A DNA stretch of 64,000 nucleotides, taken from assembly GCF_014306105.1 (NCBI RefSeq), contig NZ_JACRVF010000001.1, positions 62,001 through 126,000 of the forward strand, in the 5' to 3' direction. This DNA is from Pontibacter cellulosilyticus. Its GTDB lineage: Bacteria > Bacteroidota > Bacteroidia > Cytophagales > Hymenobacteraceae. Numbering within the stretch: position 1 is the first letter of the stretch; every line of letters begins with the position of its first letter. The notes below the pieces were generated by a model. That model was given only the letters and a program-made list of their open reading frames with translations. It was not told the origin of the DNA and searched no databases. Below are positions 26,406 through 35,107 of the stretch, in pieces. The translations under genes and the position numbers were made by a program.

Positions 26406-27200
26406 TCAAGTATGGGTGTAATGGCGCTTCAGCCATTGGCTTAAGCCAGTTAATCCCGGAAAAAGTACACGTTCTGTGATATTGGCTTGGTCCAGTTTGT
26501 CGCGGACTTCCCACTTTAGCCCGGCAGGTATAATTACCCTAAAGTATAAATCATCGTGTTTCTGCAGCCATTGGCTCAGCTCTGTCTTCACATCCGACAT
26601 CATCGAGAACAAAGCGTATTGGTGCACGATGCGCGCATCCAGCGAAGGCGGCTCCAGGAACATCACATACTCCTCCTCCTGGAAACTCTTAAGTGCTTTA
26701 AACGACGGTGCCACCGGCTCGAGTACTTCCGGCGTAAACACGTTAGAGCCTTCCTCTTCCAGAGCCTTCAGAAGCGGCGGCGGCAAAAACTCCCTCGACT
26801 TTACATAGTTTACACACCAAACGCAACCGTCCTGGTCAAAGCTGCCCAGGTCTTCAGTTGCAAAATGCAGGGCCACATAAGGAGAGTAGGTCCAGTCGAG
26901 GAGGCGGGTGGGCAGGCCATGGTGCTGTGCCAGGGCAAGCCAGTTCCAGACGGAGTTGCCGGAGGCGGCGCTGGTGTGGGCATACTTGCGGAAGTTACGC
27001 AGCAGGTGAGGCTCCAGTTCTTCATACTTGCTGCCGATGCGCATAATGCTGGTGTTCAGGTTAAATTCAGAGTTAAGGGTGCCGCGGTATACATAAGATG
27101 AACGGAAACGCTCTATCTTATCGTCCCAGCTGTGGTCAAAAAGGGCAGACTGCAGCTCGGTCCAGCTATTAACATGAACATCGTTTGCGTTATAGTCCAT
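26406..27200 (-). CDS. FRG domain-containing protein
   Basis: This is a 264-residue cytoplasmic protein. The FRG domain is recognised from YVYRGTLNSEFNLNTSIMR (about residues 37-55), WLALAQHHGLPTRLLDWT (about 86-103) and the following SPYVALHFATED, with the conserved Arg, Gly, His and Asp positions. The domain name comes from its F/Y-R-G motif, and its biochemical role is unknown. FRG proteins occur scattered in bacteria, sometimes near defence or toxin genes, but no partner gene is seen here. It is a single gene between a lipoprotein gene and the divergent manganese catalase. Confidence 0.85.
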   Translation of the reverse strand: MDYNANDVHVNSWTELQSALFDHSWDDKIERFRSSYVYRGTLNSEFNLNTSIMRIGSKYEELEPHLLRNFRKYAHTSAASGNSVWNWLALAQHHGLPTRLLDWTYSPYVALHFATEDLGSFDQDGCVWCVNYVKSREFLPPPLLKALEEEGSNVFTPEVLEPVAPSFKALKSFQEEEYVMFLEPPSLDARIVHQYALFSMMSDVKTELSQWLQKHDDLYFRVIIPAGLKWEVRDKLDQANITERVLFPGLTGLSQWLKRHYTHT

Positions 27201-27483
27201 TGGCTGATCGTAAGGGTTCGGTTTTACATACTGCTACGGCTGCTGATGGTTACACAGGAAAAAACACTGTCAAGTTTACCACTAATCTTATACTAGCTTT
27301 TTCACGGATGCTTAGAAGAACAAATGCTCCAAACGACAAGTGTGGGCATCATACAAACATATTTATAGCATTTCGATATATGCATAGTCTGGTATTTTAA
27401 TTATTTATTATATGATTTAATTTATAACATGCTTTAGTCACTATCGTAAACCTGAACTATGTTCAATTTCTAAAAACAGACTT

Positions 27484-28365
27484 ATGTTTTATCACGACAG
27501 TAAACTACAGTACAAGGTACGTGTAGAGAAACCTAATCCTGCTTTTGCCAATATGCTGCAACAAGCTATCGGAGGCATTGAAGGAGAGATAAGAGTTTGC
27601 CTGCAATACCTGTTCCAAGCATGGGGCAGCCGCGGCCCTAAAAAGTACCGAGATATGCTGATGGAAACTGGCACAGAAGAGATCTCTCACATTGAAATGT
27701 TGGCTACCGCAGTGGCTTTGAACTTAGAGGGAGCGCCAGTGTCTTTGCAGGAAGAAATGGCTAAAGATAAGGTGATTGGAGCTGTAATGGGTGGTATGAA
27801 CCCACGCCATGTGCTTTCTTCAGGCTTGGCGGCAATGGCAGTAGACAGCAATGGAGTCCCATTTAATGGCTCGTGGGTAGTAGGTAGCGGTAACCTGGCG
27901 GCTGATATGTATGCAAACGTAATGGCTGAGTCTACGGGCCGTTTGCTGGCAACGCGCCTGTGGGAGGCCACTGATGATCCCGGTATGAAAGACATGCTGT
28001 CGTTTCTGATCGCGCGCGACACCATGCACCAGAACCAGTGGTTGGCTGTACTGGAAGACCTTGGCGGCCTTAAAGGAGTACATCCTATTCCAAACTCATT
28101 CCCTCAGGCTAAAGAAAACCACGACTATAACTATGCGTTCGTCTCTACAAAAGTAAACGATGAGGATGGCTCTATTGAAGAAATGCGGAACGCGCGCTGG
28201 AGCAGTGGTAAATCGATGGATGGAAAAGGTGAATTCAGTTTTAACCTAGGCTTACCCCAAGGTGATTTACCAGAGCTTGCGCCACCAGATCCAAGAGGCC
28301 ATGCACAGGTAGAGCAAATGAATGGGCAGGCCGGTATAATGAATAAGATAAAACACAAATTTTAG
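27484..28365 (+). CDS. Manganese catalase
   Basis: This 293-residue dimanganese catalase disproportionates hydrogen peroxide to water and oxygen. All five metal ligands can be placed: Glu35 in GGIEGEIR, Glu66 and His69 in GTEEISHIEML, Glu149 in VMAESTGR and His182 in ARDTMHQNQW. The numbering is within one residue of the Lactobacillus plantarum enzyme. A C-terminal extension (about 225-293) rich in Gly and Pro is typical of the wider family. It is divergent from the FRG gene across an AT-rich 283-bp gap and ends at a bidirectional terminator, so it is transcribed alone. A stress or stationary-phase role is likely. Confidence 0.95.
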   Translation: MFYHDSKLQYKVRVEKPNPAFANMLQQAIGGIEGEIRVCLQYLFQAWGSRGPKKYRDMLMETGTEEISHIEMLATAVALNLEGAPVSLQEEMAKDKVIGAVMGGMNPRHVLSSGLAAMAVDSNGVPFNGSWVVGSGNLAADMYANVMAESTGRLLATRLWEATDDPGMKDMLSFLIARDTMHQNQWLAVLEDLGGLKGVHPIPNSFPQAKENHDYNYAFVSTKVNDEDGSIEEMRNARWSSGKSMDGKGEFSFNLGLPQGDLPELAPPDPRGHAQVEQMNGQAGIMNKIKHKF

Positions 28366-28382
28366 CTAAGCAAGCAAGTATA

Positions 28383-28420
28383 AATAAGAGTGCGGGGAAT
28401 TAATTCTTCGCACTCTTATT
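28383..28420. terminator. Bidirectional terminator between Mn-catalase and radical SAM genes
   Basis: A perfect 12-bp stem AATAAGAGTGCG / CGCACTCTTATT with a 14-nt loop lies between the convergent stops at 28365 and 28430. An AAGTATAA word directly precedes it. T-rich flanks exist on both strands but are short. Confidence 0.75.
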
Positions 28421-28429
28421 ATATATAGG

Positions 28430-29491
28430 CTAAAACAGCTCCATCTGCTTGCCTGCACGGGTGCAGAAGTGGCTGTAATTAAAGGGCTTTATACTTCTGC
28501 CGGCCATATACTTCTGCTTGCTCAGCTTAAACAGCTTTGCGATAGCCTCAGCAAATTTACCCTCGCCACGCATGCGGGTGCCAAAACGGCTATCGTTCAG
28601 GCTACCGCCGTGGCAGTCGGCAATTTGGTTTAGCACCTTGGCGGCACGATCCGGGAAAGCTTCTTGTATCCAATCCTCAAAAATGGGACCTATACTTCCG
28701 TTCAGGCGAACAATCGTATAAGCAGCGCTTTGTGCTCCGGCCTCGGCTGCCTGTTTTATGATCTGCGGAATCTCTGAGTCGTTGAGGCCGGGAATAACAG
28801 GAGCCACCATTACATTTACAGGTATGCCCACGGCACTTAACTGGCGCACCACTTCCAGCCGTTTTGCCCCGGAAGCAGTTCTTGGTTCGAGTTTAAGCCG
28901 CAACTTTTCGTCGAGGGTAGTGATGCTGATATTCACGTGCAGTAGGTCCAGCTTATTTAGCTCCTGCAACAGGTCTAGATCGCGAAGTATGAGGGCATTT
29001 TTAGTGATGATGCTAACCGGGTGGCGATATTGCAGCAGCACCTCGAGTATCTGACGGGTGAGCTTCTTTTTAGCCTCTATGGGTTGGTAGCAATCGGTGT
29101 TACCGGCCAGCATAAGCGGCATCACCTGCCAATTCTGGTTCTCCAACTGCTTGGCCAGCACCTGCGGCGCATTTTCCTTTACAATAATCTTGCGTTCAAA
29201 GTCCAGACCTGCGCCGTAGCCCCAGTACTGGTGCGTGTTGCGGGCATAGCAGTAAATGCAACCGTGCTCACAGCCTTGGTAGGGGTTAAGGGAGTAGCTC
29301 AGGCCAATGTCAGGGCTTTCTACTTTATTCACGATTTTCTTCGGATGCTCTGCCAGAAACTCCGTTTTAGAATTCGACAGCATCGCTTCATCTAATCCCT
29401 CGATATGCTCCGCTACATACTCCTGCTTTAAGTATGGGTTTGCCGGATTATACTGTGCGCCTCGCCCTTTTAAGTATTCTTCTGCTTTCAT
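28430..29491 (-). CDS. PA0069-family radical SAM protein
   Basis: This 353-residue radical SAM enzyme has the 4Fe-4S-binding Cys motif GCEHGCIYCYARN (Cys74, Cys78, Cys81). Further family features are the N-terminal GRGAQYNPANPY, LAGNTDCYQPIE, VSIITKNALILRDLDLL and PVIPGLND, and a Cys-containing C-terminal part. This group is related to spore photoproduct lyase-like proteins, and its substrate is not known. It is cytoplasmic. It converges with the manganese catalase gene and is divergent from an SDR gene across 150 bp of very AT-rich sequence that should hold both promoters. Confidence 0.93.
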   Translation of the reverse strand: MKAEEYLKGRGAQYNPANPYLKQEYVAEHIEGLDEAMLSNSKTEFLAEHPKKIVNKVESPDIGLSYSLNPYQGCEHGCIYCYARNTHQYWGYGAGLDFERKIIVKENAPQVLAKQLENQNWQVMPLMLAGNTDCYQPIEAKKKLTRQILEVLLQYRHPVSIITKNALILRDLDLLQELNKLDLLHVNISITTLDEKLRLKLEPRTASGAKRLEVVRQLSAVGIPVNVMVAPVIPGLNDSEIPQIIKQAAEAGAQSAAYTIVRLNGSIGPIFEDWIQEAFPDRAAKVLNQIADCHGGSLNDSRFGTRMRGEGKFAEAIAKLFKLSKQKYMAGRSIKPFNYSHFCTRAGKQMELF

Positions 29492-29641
29492 CTTAGTTTA
29501 TACTTGTGCTAATTTAATTAGTTTTAGCTAATAAAATTAGTTTCAAGATAATTTTTAATATAAGTAGCAGAAACCTAAAATGTAACTGCAGTAGGACTTA
29601 GAGAGTTAAAGAGGGAATAGTAACAGAAAAGTACAAGCACG

Positions 29642-30484
29642 ATGAAGCACAAAGGCAAAGTATGGTTTATTACAGGAGTGTCCAGTGGTTTTGGGCGCGA
29701 ATTAGCAAAGGAAGTGGCAGCTCACGGAGATAAAGTAATTGGCACCGTCCGGAAAAAAGAGCAGGTGCAGGAGTTTAATGACATTGCACCGGGAATAACC
29801 TTTGCCCATGTGCTGGATGTAACACAACGTGCCGATGTTATTTCTGTGATGCAGAAGACCTATAAGCAGTTCGAGCAGCTGGACATGGTAGTGAACAATG
29901 CAGGGTTTGGCTTTTTGGGTGCAATAGAAGAGGCAAGTGTAGTTGAGGTGCGCGAGGTGATGGAAACAAATTTTTATGGGGCGCTACACGTAACGCAGGC
30001 TGCGCTACCAATCTTTAGAGAACAGAAACACGGCCATTTTCTACAGATCTCTTCTGTGGCTGGCTTCCGTGGTACCCAGGGCTTTGGCGTGTACAATGCC
30101 AGTAAATTTGCGCTGGAGGGCTTTAGCGAGGCACTGGCACAGGAAGTGGCGCCCTTTAATATAAAAGTTACGATAGTAGAACCGGGGCCGTTCCGTACCA
30201 ATTTTGCCGGACCAAGTATAAAAAGGGCTGATGATCATATAGATGCCTATGCCGAAACAGCAGGTGCTTTTGAACGAGCTATGCATGAGCGCAACGGAAA
30301 GCAGGACGGTGACCCTGCCAAAGCTGCAGAAGTGCTGTGGCAGGTGGTAAACTCCGAAGATCCACCGCTTCGGTTACCGCTAGGCCAGATTGCTTACGAG
30401 GCAGTCAGAACGAAAATGCGCAACCTGGAAAACGATCTCTGGAAATGGGAGCGGACCGCTACCAAAACTTCTTTCGAAACATAA
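29642..30484 (+). CDS. SDR family oxidoreductase
   Basis: This is a 280-residue classical short-chain dehydrogenase. It shows the cofactor motif ITGVSSGFGRELA (residues 10-22), the VVNNAGFGFLG block, the catalytic Ser in QISSVAGF and Tyr-x-x-x-Lys in GVYNASKFALEG, and EPGPFRTNFAG. The bacterial group with this pattern is often annotated simply as an oxidoreductase, and the substrate is not known. It ends 8 bp before the ATG of the sorbosone-dehydrogenase-like lipoprotein, so the two are likely cotranscribed, perhaps with cysM as third gene. Confidence 0.92.
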   Translation: MKHKGKVWFITGVSSGFGRELAKEVAAHGDKVIGTVRKKEQVQEFNDIAPGITFAHVLDVTQRADVISVMQKTYKQFEQLDMVVNNAGFGFLGAIEEASVVEVREVMETNFYGALHVTQAALPIFREQKHGHFLQISSVAGFRGTQGFGVYNASKFALEGFSEALAQEVAPFNIKVTIVEPGPFRTNFAGPSIKRADDHIDAYAETAGAFERAMHERNGKQDGDPAKAAEVLWQVVNSEDPPLRLPLGQIAYEAVRTKMRNLENDLWKWERTATKTSFET

Positions 30485-30492
30485 GCCTGACT

Positions 30493-31809
30493 ATGAAAAA
30501 AATAGCTCTTATCGCTGCAGCCATTGCCTTTCTTGGTAGTTGTAACTCAAACCATCCTGTGGTGCAGCAGCAGCCTTCTACTGTTACCACTCCGGCTGGC
30601 TTAACTGTTACGTTGCCTCCTCCCCATGAAACGGAGTCGGACATGAACTTTCCGGAAGTAATTGGCTGGAAGAAAGGAAATAAACCCACGGCACCAGCCG
30701 GTTTTAAGGTCAACAAGTATGCTGATGGCTTGCAGAACCCGCGCTGGATATATGTAACGCCGAATGGTGATGTATTAGTAGCCGAGGCAAGTACAGAAGT
30801 AGGGTTTCTGAAGCGAATCGGAGCTAAAATTGTAGGCATATCCAAGGCCATGGCTCTAGGCAATAGTGCGAATCGTATTACCCTGTTCCGCGATACAGAC
30901 GGAGATGGAACCCCTGACTTGCGCAAAACCTTCCTCAGCAACCTGAACCAACCCCTGGGAATGTTAGTGCTGAACAACTATTTCTATGTAGCGAACACAG
31001 ATGGTGTGTGGCGCTACCCTTATCAGCCGGGCGAGACAACTATTGCTGCAAAAGGGGAAAAGATACTAGACCTTCCGGCGGGTGGCTATAATAACCACTG
31101 GACAAGAAATATCATCTCCAACGCCGATGGCTCCAAAATATATGTAGCCGTAGGCTCAGCAAGCGACCATGGGGAGCATGGTATGGATGAAGAGCAACGT
31201 AGGGCAAACATACTTGAGATAAATCCCGATGGTACTGGTGAGCGCATTTATGCCAGCGGACTTCGTAACCCGGTTGGCATGGACTGGGCACCTGGTACCA
31301 ATACCCTCTGGACTGCTGTTAACGAACGTGATGAGTTAGGGGATGAACTAGTGCCAGATTACCTGACTAGCGTGCAGAAGGGAGGATTTTACGGTTGGCC
31401 CTATTCATACTATGGTGATCACGAAGACCCGAGAAGGGTAGGAGAAAGGCCTGATCTGGTACAAAAGGCGCTGGTCCCCGATGTACCTTTGGTAGCACAT
31501 TCTGCCTCACTGGGATTAGCTTTTTATGATAAAGACGCCTATCCGGAAAAGTATAGGAACGGGGCCTTTGTCGGACAGCACGGCTCTTGGAACCGTTCCG
31601 AATTAGTAGGGTACAGGGTGGTTTTTGTGCCTTTTAAGGAAGGCAAGCCAACCGGACCTGCAGAAGATTTCTTAACAGGCTTTTTTGCAGACAAACAAGC
31701 CGGTGAAGTATACGGCCGTCCGGTAGGAGTTACGGTAATGCCGGACGGTGCTTTGCTTGTTGCCGATGATACCTCCAATACCATTTGGCGTGTGAGTGCT
31801 AACAAATAG
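30493..31809 (+). CDS. Sorbosone dehydrogenase-family (PQQ-type beta-propeller) lipoprotein
   Basis: This 438-residue protein starts with a lipoprotein signal (KKIALIAAAIAFLGSCNS). A six-bladed propeller of the sorbosone/glucose dehydrogenase B type follows. Characteristic blocks are NPRWIYVTPNGDVLVAEA, RITLFRDTDGDGTPDLRKTF, NPVGMDWAPGTNTLWTAVN, GGFYGWPYSYYG, AHSASLGLAFYDK, FVGQHGSWNRSELVGY and a C-terminal GRPVGVTVMPDGALLVADD. Such proteins oxidise sugars or aldehydes with PQQ, and electrons would go to the membrane respiratory chain. The reading frame is open from 30337, but ATG at 30493 is chosen because it gives the signal peptide and avoids a long overlap. Confidence 0.9.
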   Translation: MKKIALIAAAIAFLGSCNSNHPVVQQQPSTVTTPAGLTVTLPPPHETESDMNFPEVIGWKKGNKPTAPAGFKVNKYADGLQNPRWIYVTPNGDVLVAEASTEVGFLKRIGAKIVGISKAMALGNSANRITLFRDTDGDGTPDLRKTFLSNLNQPLGMLVLNNYFYVANTDGVWRYPYQPGETTIAAKGEKILDLPAGGYNNHWTRNIISNADGSKIYVAVGSASDHGEHGMDEEQRRANILEINPDGTGERIYASGLRNPVGMDWAPGTNTLWTAVNERDELGDELVPDYLTSVQKGGFYGWPYSYYGDHEDPRRVGERPDLVQKALVPDVPLVAHSASLGLAFYDKDAYPEKYRNGAFVGQHGSWNRSELVGYRVVFVPFKEGKPTGPAEDFLTGFFADKQAGEVYGRPVGVTVMPDGALLVADDTSNTIWRVSANK

Positions 31810-31882
31810 CCGTCTGAACAAACATTTTCCAGTGTCGGTCCGGAGACTTGCACTACTCATCATAAAACTGATACCTAACTGT

Positions 31883-32767
31883 ATGGCAACTTTACTGGAC
31901 TTTATCGGCAATACTCCGCTTGTTGAGCTCACACGCATAAACACCAAACCCGGTGTTAAACTTTATGGAAAACTGGAAGGCAACAACCCCGGCGGTAGTG
32001 TAAAAGACCGTGCCGCCTACAGCATGATAAAAGGTGCGCTTGAACGTGGTGATCTGAAACCTGGTATGAAACTAATAGAGGCCACCAGCGGAAACACTGG
32101 TATTGCACTGGCGATGATCGCTCGGTTGTTCGGCGTGGAGATTGAACTTGTAATGCCAGCCAGTGCTACCAGGGAAAGGGTGCAAACCATGCAGGCCTTT
32201 GGCGCCAAAGTTATACTTACACCCGCCGAACGATCTATGGAAGGAGCCATTGACTACGTTGCAGAGCAGGTGAAGCAGGGAGGATACATGGTGCTGAACC
32301 AGTTTGGCAACCCTGATAATTACAAGGCACACCTACGCACCACCGGCCCCGAGATCTGGCGAGATACAGAAGGTAAAGTCACACACTTTGTGTCATCCAT
32401 GGGAACTACCGGAACAATTATGGGCGTATCGCGCTACCTGAAAGAACAAAACCCGGAGGTGCAGATAATCGGAGCGCAACCTGTTGCAGGGTCTCAGATA
32501 CCTGGCATTCGTCGCTGGCCAAAAGAGTACCTGCCCAAAATTTTTGAGACGGAGCGTGTAGACAGAACCATTGACGTAAGCCAGACCGAAGCCACCATCA
32601 TGACCAGGAGGCTGGCCAGCGAAGAAGGTATCTTTGCAGGTATGAGCAGTGGTGGTGCTGTGCATGTGGCTTCCAAGCTGATTGAAGAGCTTGAGCACGG
32701 GGTGGTAGTATGTATCATCTGTGACCGGGGAGACCGCTATCTTTCCTCCGATTTGTTCTCTCAGTAA
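31883..32767 (+). CDS. cysM: Cysteine synthase B-type enzyme
   Basis: This is a 294-residue PLP-dependent beta-replacing enzyme that makes cysteine from O-acetylserine (or O-phosphoserine) and sulfide or thiosulfate. The PLP Lys41 is in GNNPGGSVKDRAAYSM. The phosphate/substrate loop is ATSGNTGIALAM, and the cofactor glycine loop is SSMGTTGTIMGVSRYL. The C-terminal GIFAGMSSGGAV is also typical. The CysM-type sequence around IRRWPKEYLPKIFE favours CysM over CysK. The frame is open from 31796, but ATG at 31883 (MATLLDFIGNTPLVEL) is the family start. It follows the sugar dehydrogenase gene by 73 bp. Confidence 0.93.
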   Translation: MATLLDFIGNTPLVELTRINTKPGVKLYGKLEGNNPGGSVKDRAAYSMIKGALERGDLKPGMKLIEATSGNTGIALAMIARLFGVEIELVMPASATRERVQTMQAFGAKVILTPAERSMEGAIDYVAEQVKQGGYMVLNQFGNPDNYKAHLRTTGPEIWRDTEGKVTHFVSSMGTTGTIMGVSRYLKEQNPEVQIIGAQPVAGSQIPGIRRWPKEYLPKIFETERVDRTIDVSQTEATIMTRRLASEEGIFAGMSSGGAVHVASKLIEELEHGVVVCIICDRGDRYLSSDLFSQ

Positions 32768-32777
32768 TCGTGTTGAT

Positions 32778-32815
32778 TTTGAGTTTCTTACACTCAAAAC
32801 ATACTTGTAAATTTG
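32778..32815 (+). promoter_or_regulatory. Candidate promoter of the pirin gene
   Basis: A TAAATTTG (32808-32815) matches the Bacteroidota -7 consensus TAnnTTTG. TTTG at 32778-32781 could be the -33 element, but the spacing of 26 bp is longer than usual. An 8-bp inverted repeat TTTTGAGT / ACTCAAAA overlaps the -33 side and may instead terminate cysM. The transcript would begin about 48 bp upstream of the pirin start. Confidence 0.4.
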
Positions 32816-32869
32816 TATCTATAGTAATAAGTGTATATATTGGTGTATGTACATTGAATTGAGATTTAA

Positions 32870-33724
32870 ATGAGAAAAATAAAGAAAATACACAAAGCCG
32901 TAAATGCTCCTATGGGAGATTTGGTAACTTACAGAGCAATGCCAACTCATTCGGTGGAGTACATTGATCCGTTCCTGTTTCTGAACCACCACGGTCCGCA
33001 GGTGTACAAGCCAAACAACCAGGGGCTGCCATTTGGACCGCACCCGCACCGAGGTTTCGAAACGCTCACGTTTATACTTGACGGCGACATTACCCATCAG
33101 GACACTGGCGGCGGCAAAGATGTGATAGAGGCGGGAGGTGTGCAGTGGATGACAGCCGGCTCAGGATTAATTCATGCAGAGGTGTCGTCGGAGAAGTTTA
33201 AGAAGGAGGGAGGTCCGCTGGAGATACTGCAGCTGTGGTTTAACCTGCCCGCCAAGTATAAAATGGTGAAGCCGGCTTATGTTGGTTTGCAGAAAGATAA
33301 AATACCGGTGGTTAAAGAAGATGAGGGCAAGGTAAAAGTTAATGTTATTTCCGGAACCTGGGCAAGCACTAGAGGACCAATTCCATCGCTGAGCGACATA
33401 CACATGGCAAGTATAGAGTTGCAGGAGGGCGGCAGCATTACTACAAGTATAGATCCGGAACGAAACATCTTCTTCTATGTAGTGCGCGGGGCAGTAAACG
33501 TAAACGGCGAAAAAGTTGAAAAGCTGCACCTGGTGGAGTTTGCCAACGAAGGAGAGGAGATAACAATAGAAGCCACGGAAGACAGCTATATTTTACTCGG
33601 CCACGCTAAACCTTTCAACGAGCCTGTTGTAGCCCATGGCCCATTTGTAATGAACACCGAAGAAGAGATACGGGAAGCATTCCGGGATTACCAGCTGGGT
33701 AAGATGGGTAGCTGGGAAGAGTAG
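32870..33724 (+). CDS. Pirin family protein
   Basis: This is a 284-residue double-cupin protein. Pirin landmarks are YIDPFLFLNHHGP, the metal site GPHPHRGFETLTFIL (His, His, Glu) and QWMTAGSGLIHAE (His). The C-terminal cupin contains TTSIDPERNIFFYVV. Bacterial pirins are non-heme iron proteins, and some act as quercetin dioxygenases while others modulate pyruvate metabolism. The substrate cannot be assigned here. It is cytoplasmic and is followed 29 bp after the stop by a strong terminator, so it is a single-gene unit or the end of one. Confidence 0.93.
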   Translation: MRKIKKIHKAVNAPMGDLVTYRAMPTHSVEYIDPFLFLNHHGPQVYKPNNQGLPFGPHPHRGFETLTFILDGDITHQDTGGGKDVIEAGGVQWMTAGSGLIHAEVSSEKFKKEGGPLEILQLWFNLPAKYKMVKPAYVGLQKDKIPVVKEDEGKVKVNVISGTWASTRGPIPSLSDIHMASIELQEGGSITTSIDPERNIFFYVVRGAVNVNGEKVEKLHLVEFANEGEEITIEATEDSYILLGHAKPFNEPVVAHGPFVMNTEEEIREAFRDYQLGKMGSWEE

Positions 33725-33753
33725 CCTGAATATTAAGACTACCTGCATATAAA

Positions 33754-33796
33754 AACAGAGGGAGCGGCATTTCGTACCGCTCCCTCTGTTTTTTTA
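33754..33796. terminator. Rho-independent terminator after the pirin gene
   Basis: AACAGAGGGAGCGG pairs with CCGCTCCCTCTGTT (14 bp) around a loop of about 9 nt, with seven T following on the plus strand and A-rich sequence at the other side. It lies between convergent stops (33724 and 33840) and may serve both. Confidence 0.9.
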
Positions 33797-33839
33797 AAGC
33801 AATTCTTCAAATAGAATTCTCCTTATGCTTTTATACTTG

Positions 33840-34871
33840 CTATCGTTTTCCGGATCTCTTAGGAGCAGCATTTCGGTTGCCAGAAGCAGCTTTGTTGCCA
33901 GTTTTAGATGCACCCGGCTTTCCGGTTGCAGTTCTGCCGCCACCGCTTTTTGCACCTCCTCTTGTACCTTTGGCACTACCAGAGCCTGATGTAGCTGGTC
34001 TAGATTTTCCGATTCGCTTACCCGATCCACTGAATTCTGCTGCACCTGCCTTGTTCGGTTTCTGATAAGCACTTCTTTCTGTAGATGCTTTTTCTCTGCC
34101 TGCGCTTCCTTTATAACCAGAGTCTTTAAAGTCGGACCTGGTTTTTGCGGAAGATTTGTCTGGTTTAGATGATGCGACCTGCTTTAGGCTTGCAATTTCC
34201 GGTGCGGTAAGCGTGCGCCAGTGGCCTTTCTGCAATTTGGTCAGGGTGATGCTTTGCACTCTTACACGCTGCATAAAAGTAACCTTGTATCCCAATGCCT
34301 CACAGGTCTTTTTCAAACTGTGGTTCATGCCCGGCTCAAGTGTGATCCTGAAACGTGTGGTTGCCTCTTTGTTGATGACTGCCTTCTTCGGGTTGCCTTC
34401 TTCAAAAGAAGCACACGCTTCGCTCAGTTTGGCAATAAAGTCTGATGAGATAGGCTTGCTAACGGTAACAACCAGTTCTTTCTCCAGCTTGTTATCTGCT
34501 TTTGCCAGCTTACGAACAAAGTCGCTGTCGTTGCTCAGGAAAAGAACCCCCTCATCTTCCCTGTCTAATTTACCGATTGGCTGTAGTGAGGCAGGATGAT
34601 TAATAGCACGAACCACATTGTCGCGCACTTCCATATCTGCCGTGGCCGATAAGCCGGAGGGCTTATTCAGGACAAGGTAAACAGGGGCTTCATCGCGCAC
34701 GCTCAGCAACTGATCGTCAATCCGTACTTTGTCTTTTGGGGTAACTTTAATGCCTGCTTCCGGTTCTTTGCCGTTTACAGTTACTCTTCCTTCTTCTATC
34801 AGCCTATCAGCCTCGCGGCGCGAGCAAAAGCCGGTGTCGCTGATGAATTTATTTAATCGCTTTGGTTCCAT
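33840..34871 (-). CDS. RluF-like pseudouridine synthase paralog, diverged motif, basic tail
   Basis: This 343-residue protein has an N-terminal S4 RNA-binding domain (RLNKFISDTGFCSRREADRL) and a RsuA/RluF-type pseudouridine synthase domain. The catalytic Asp motif is kept as PIGKLDREDEGVLFLSND. The later motif that reads GMNRQIRRMCE in RluF proteins has become GMNHSLKKTCEALGY, and other conserved positions have changed as well. The C-terminal 110 residues are low-complexity, rich in Lys, Ser, Gly, Ala and Arg, and probably bind RNA or the ribosome. It is a tandem paralog of the next gene (35108-36085), with shared MEP-RLNKFISD starts. It may modify another site or be losing activity. Confidence 0.85.
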   Translation of the reverse strand: MEPKRLNKFISDTGFCSRREADRLIEEGRVTVNGKEPEAGIKVTPKDKVRIDDQLLSVRDEAPVYLVLNKPSGLSATADMEVRDNVVRAINHPASLQPIGKLDREDEGVLFLSNDSDFVRKLAKADNKLEKELVVTVSKPISSDFIAKLSEACASFEEGNPKKAVINKEATTRFRITLEPGMNHSLKKTCEALGYKVTFMQRVRVQSITLTKLQKGHWRTLTAPEIASLKQVASSKPDKSSAKTRSDFKDSGYKGSAGREKASTERSAYQKPNKAGAAEFSGSGKRIGKSRPATSGSGSAKGTRGGAKSGGGRTATGKPGASKTGNKAASGNRNAAPKRSGKR

Positions 34872-34971
34872 GTTATTTCGTGTGGCGCTATACTTCAGGT
34901 ATGTAGTTTGTTCCGCGTCCTTTTGTTGCGCCAGATGTTATGAAAAGGCAAAATTACATGAAAAGGAGAGG

Positions 34972-35106
34972 GAATGAATAATTACGAATGAATAATTAAT
35001 AATTAGGGGCAGTCTGGCTCACTAAGTATAAACATCTCAGACATTGCTTATATCATGCACCTTAAGTATGAAAATACCTTCTAATTCATCATTTGTAATT
35101 CAAACA
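34972..35106. repeat. AATTA-rich intergenic repeat with loosely inverted halves
   Basis: The gap between the tandem pseudouridine synthase genes contains GAATGAATAATTACGAATGA and, about 100 bp away, a roughly inverted partner AATTCATCATTTGTAATTC. The intervening bases hold one AAGTATAA word. AATTACGAATGA-type strings are common low-complexity intergenic sequence in this phylum. Whether it is a defined element is uncertain. Confidence 0.4.
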
Positions 35107-35107
35107 T

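Noticed and set aside
26556-27101. 181-codon frame antisense to the FRG gene
   Set aside because: Arg/Gln/His-rich shadow of a conserved FRG-domain protein.
33361-33460. AGTATAG/AGTATAGA words in the pirin gene as tandem binding sites
   Set aside because: They are incomplete versions of the window-wide AAGTATAA word and show no special spacing.
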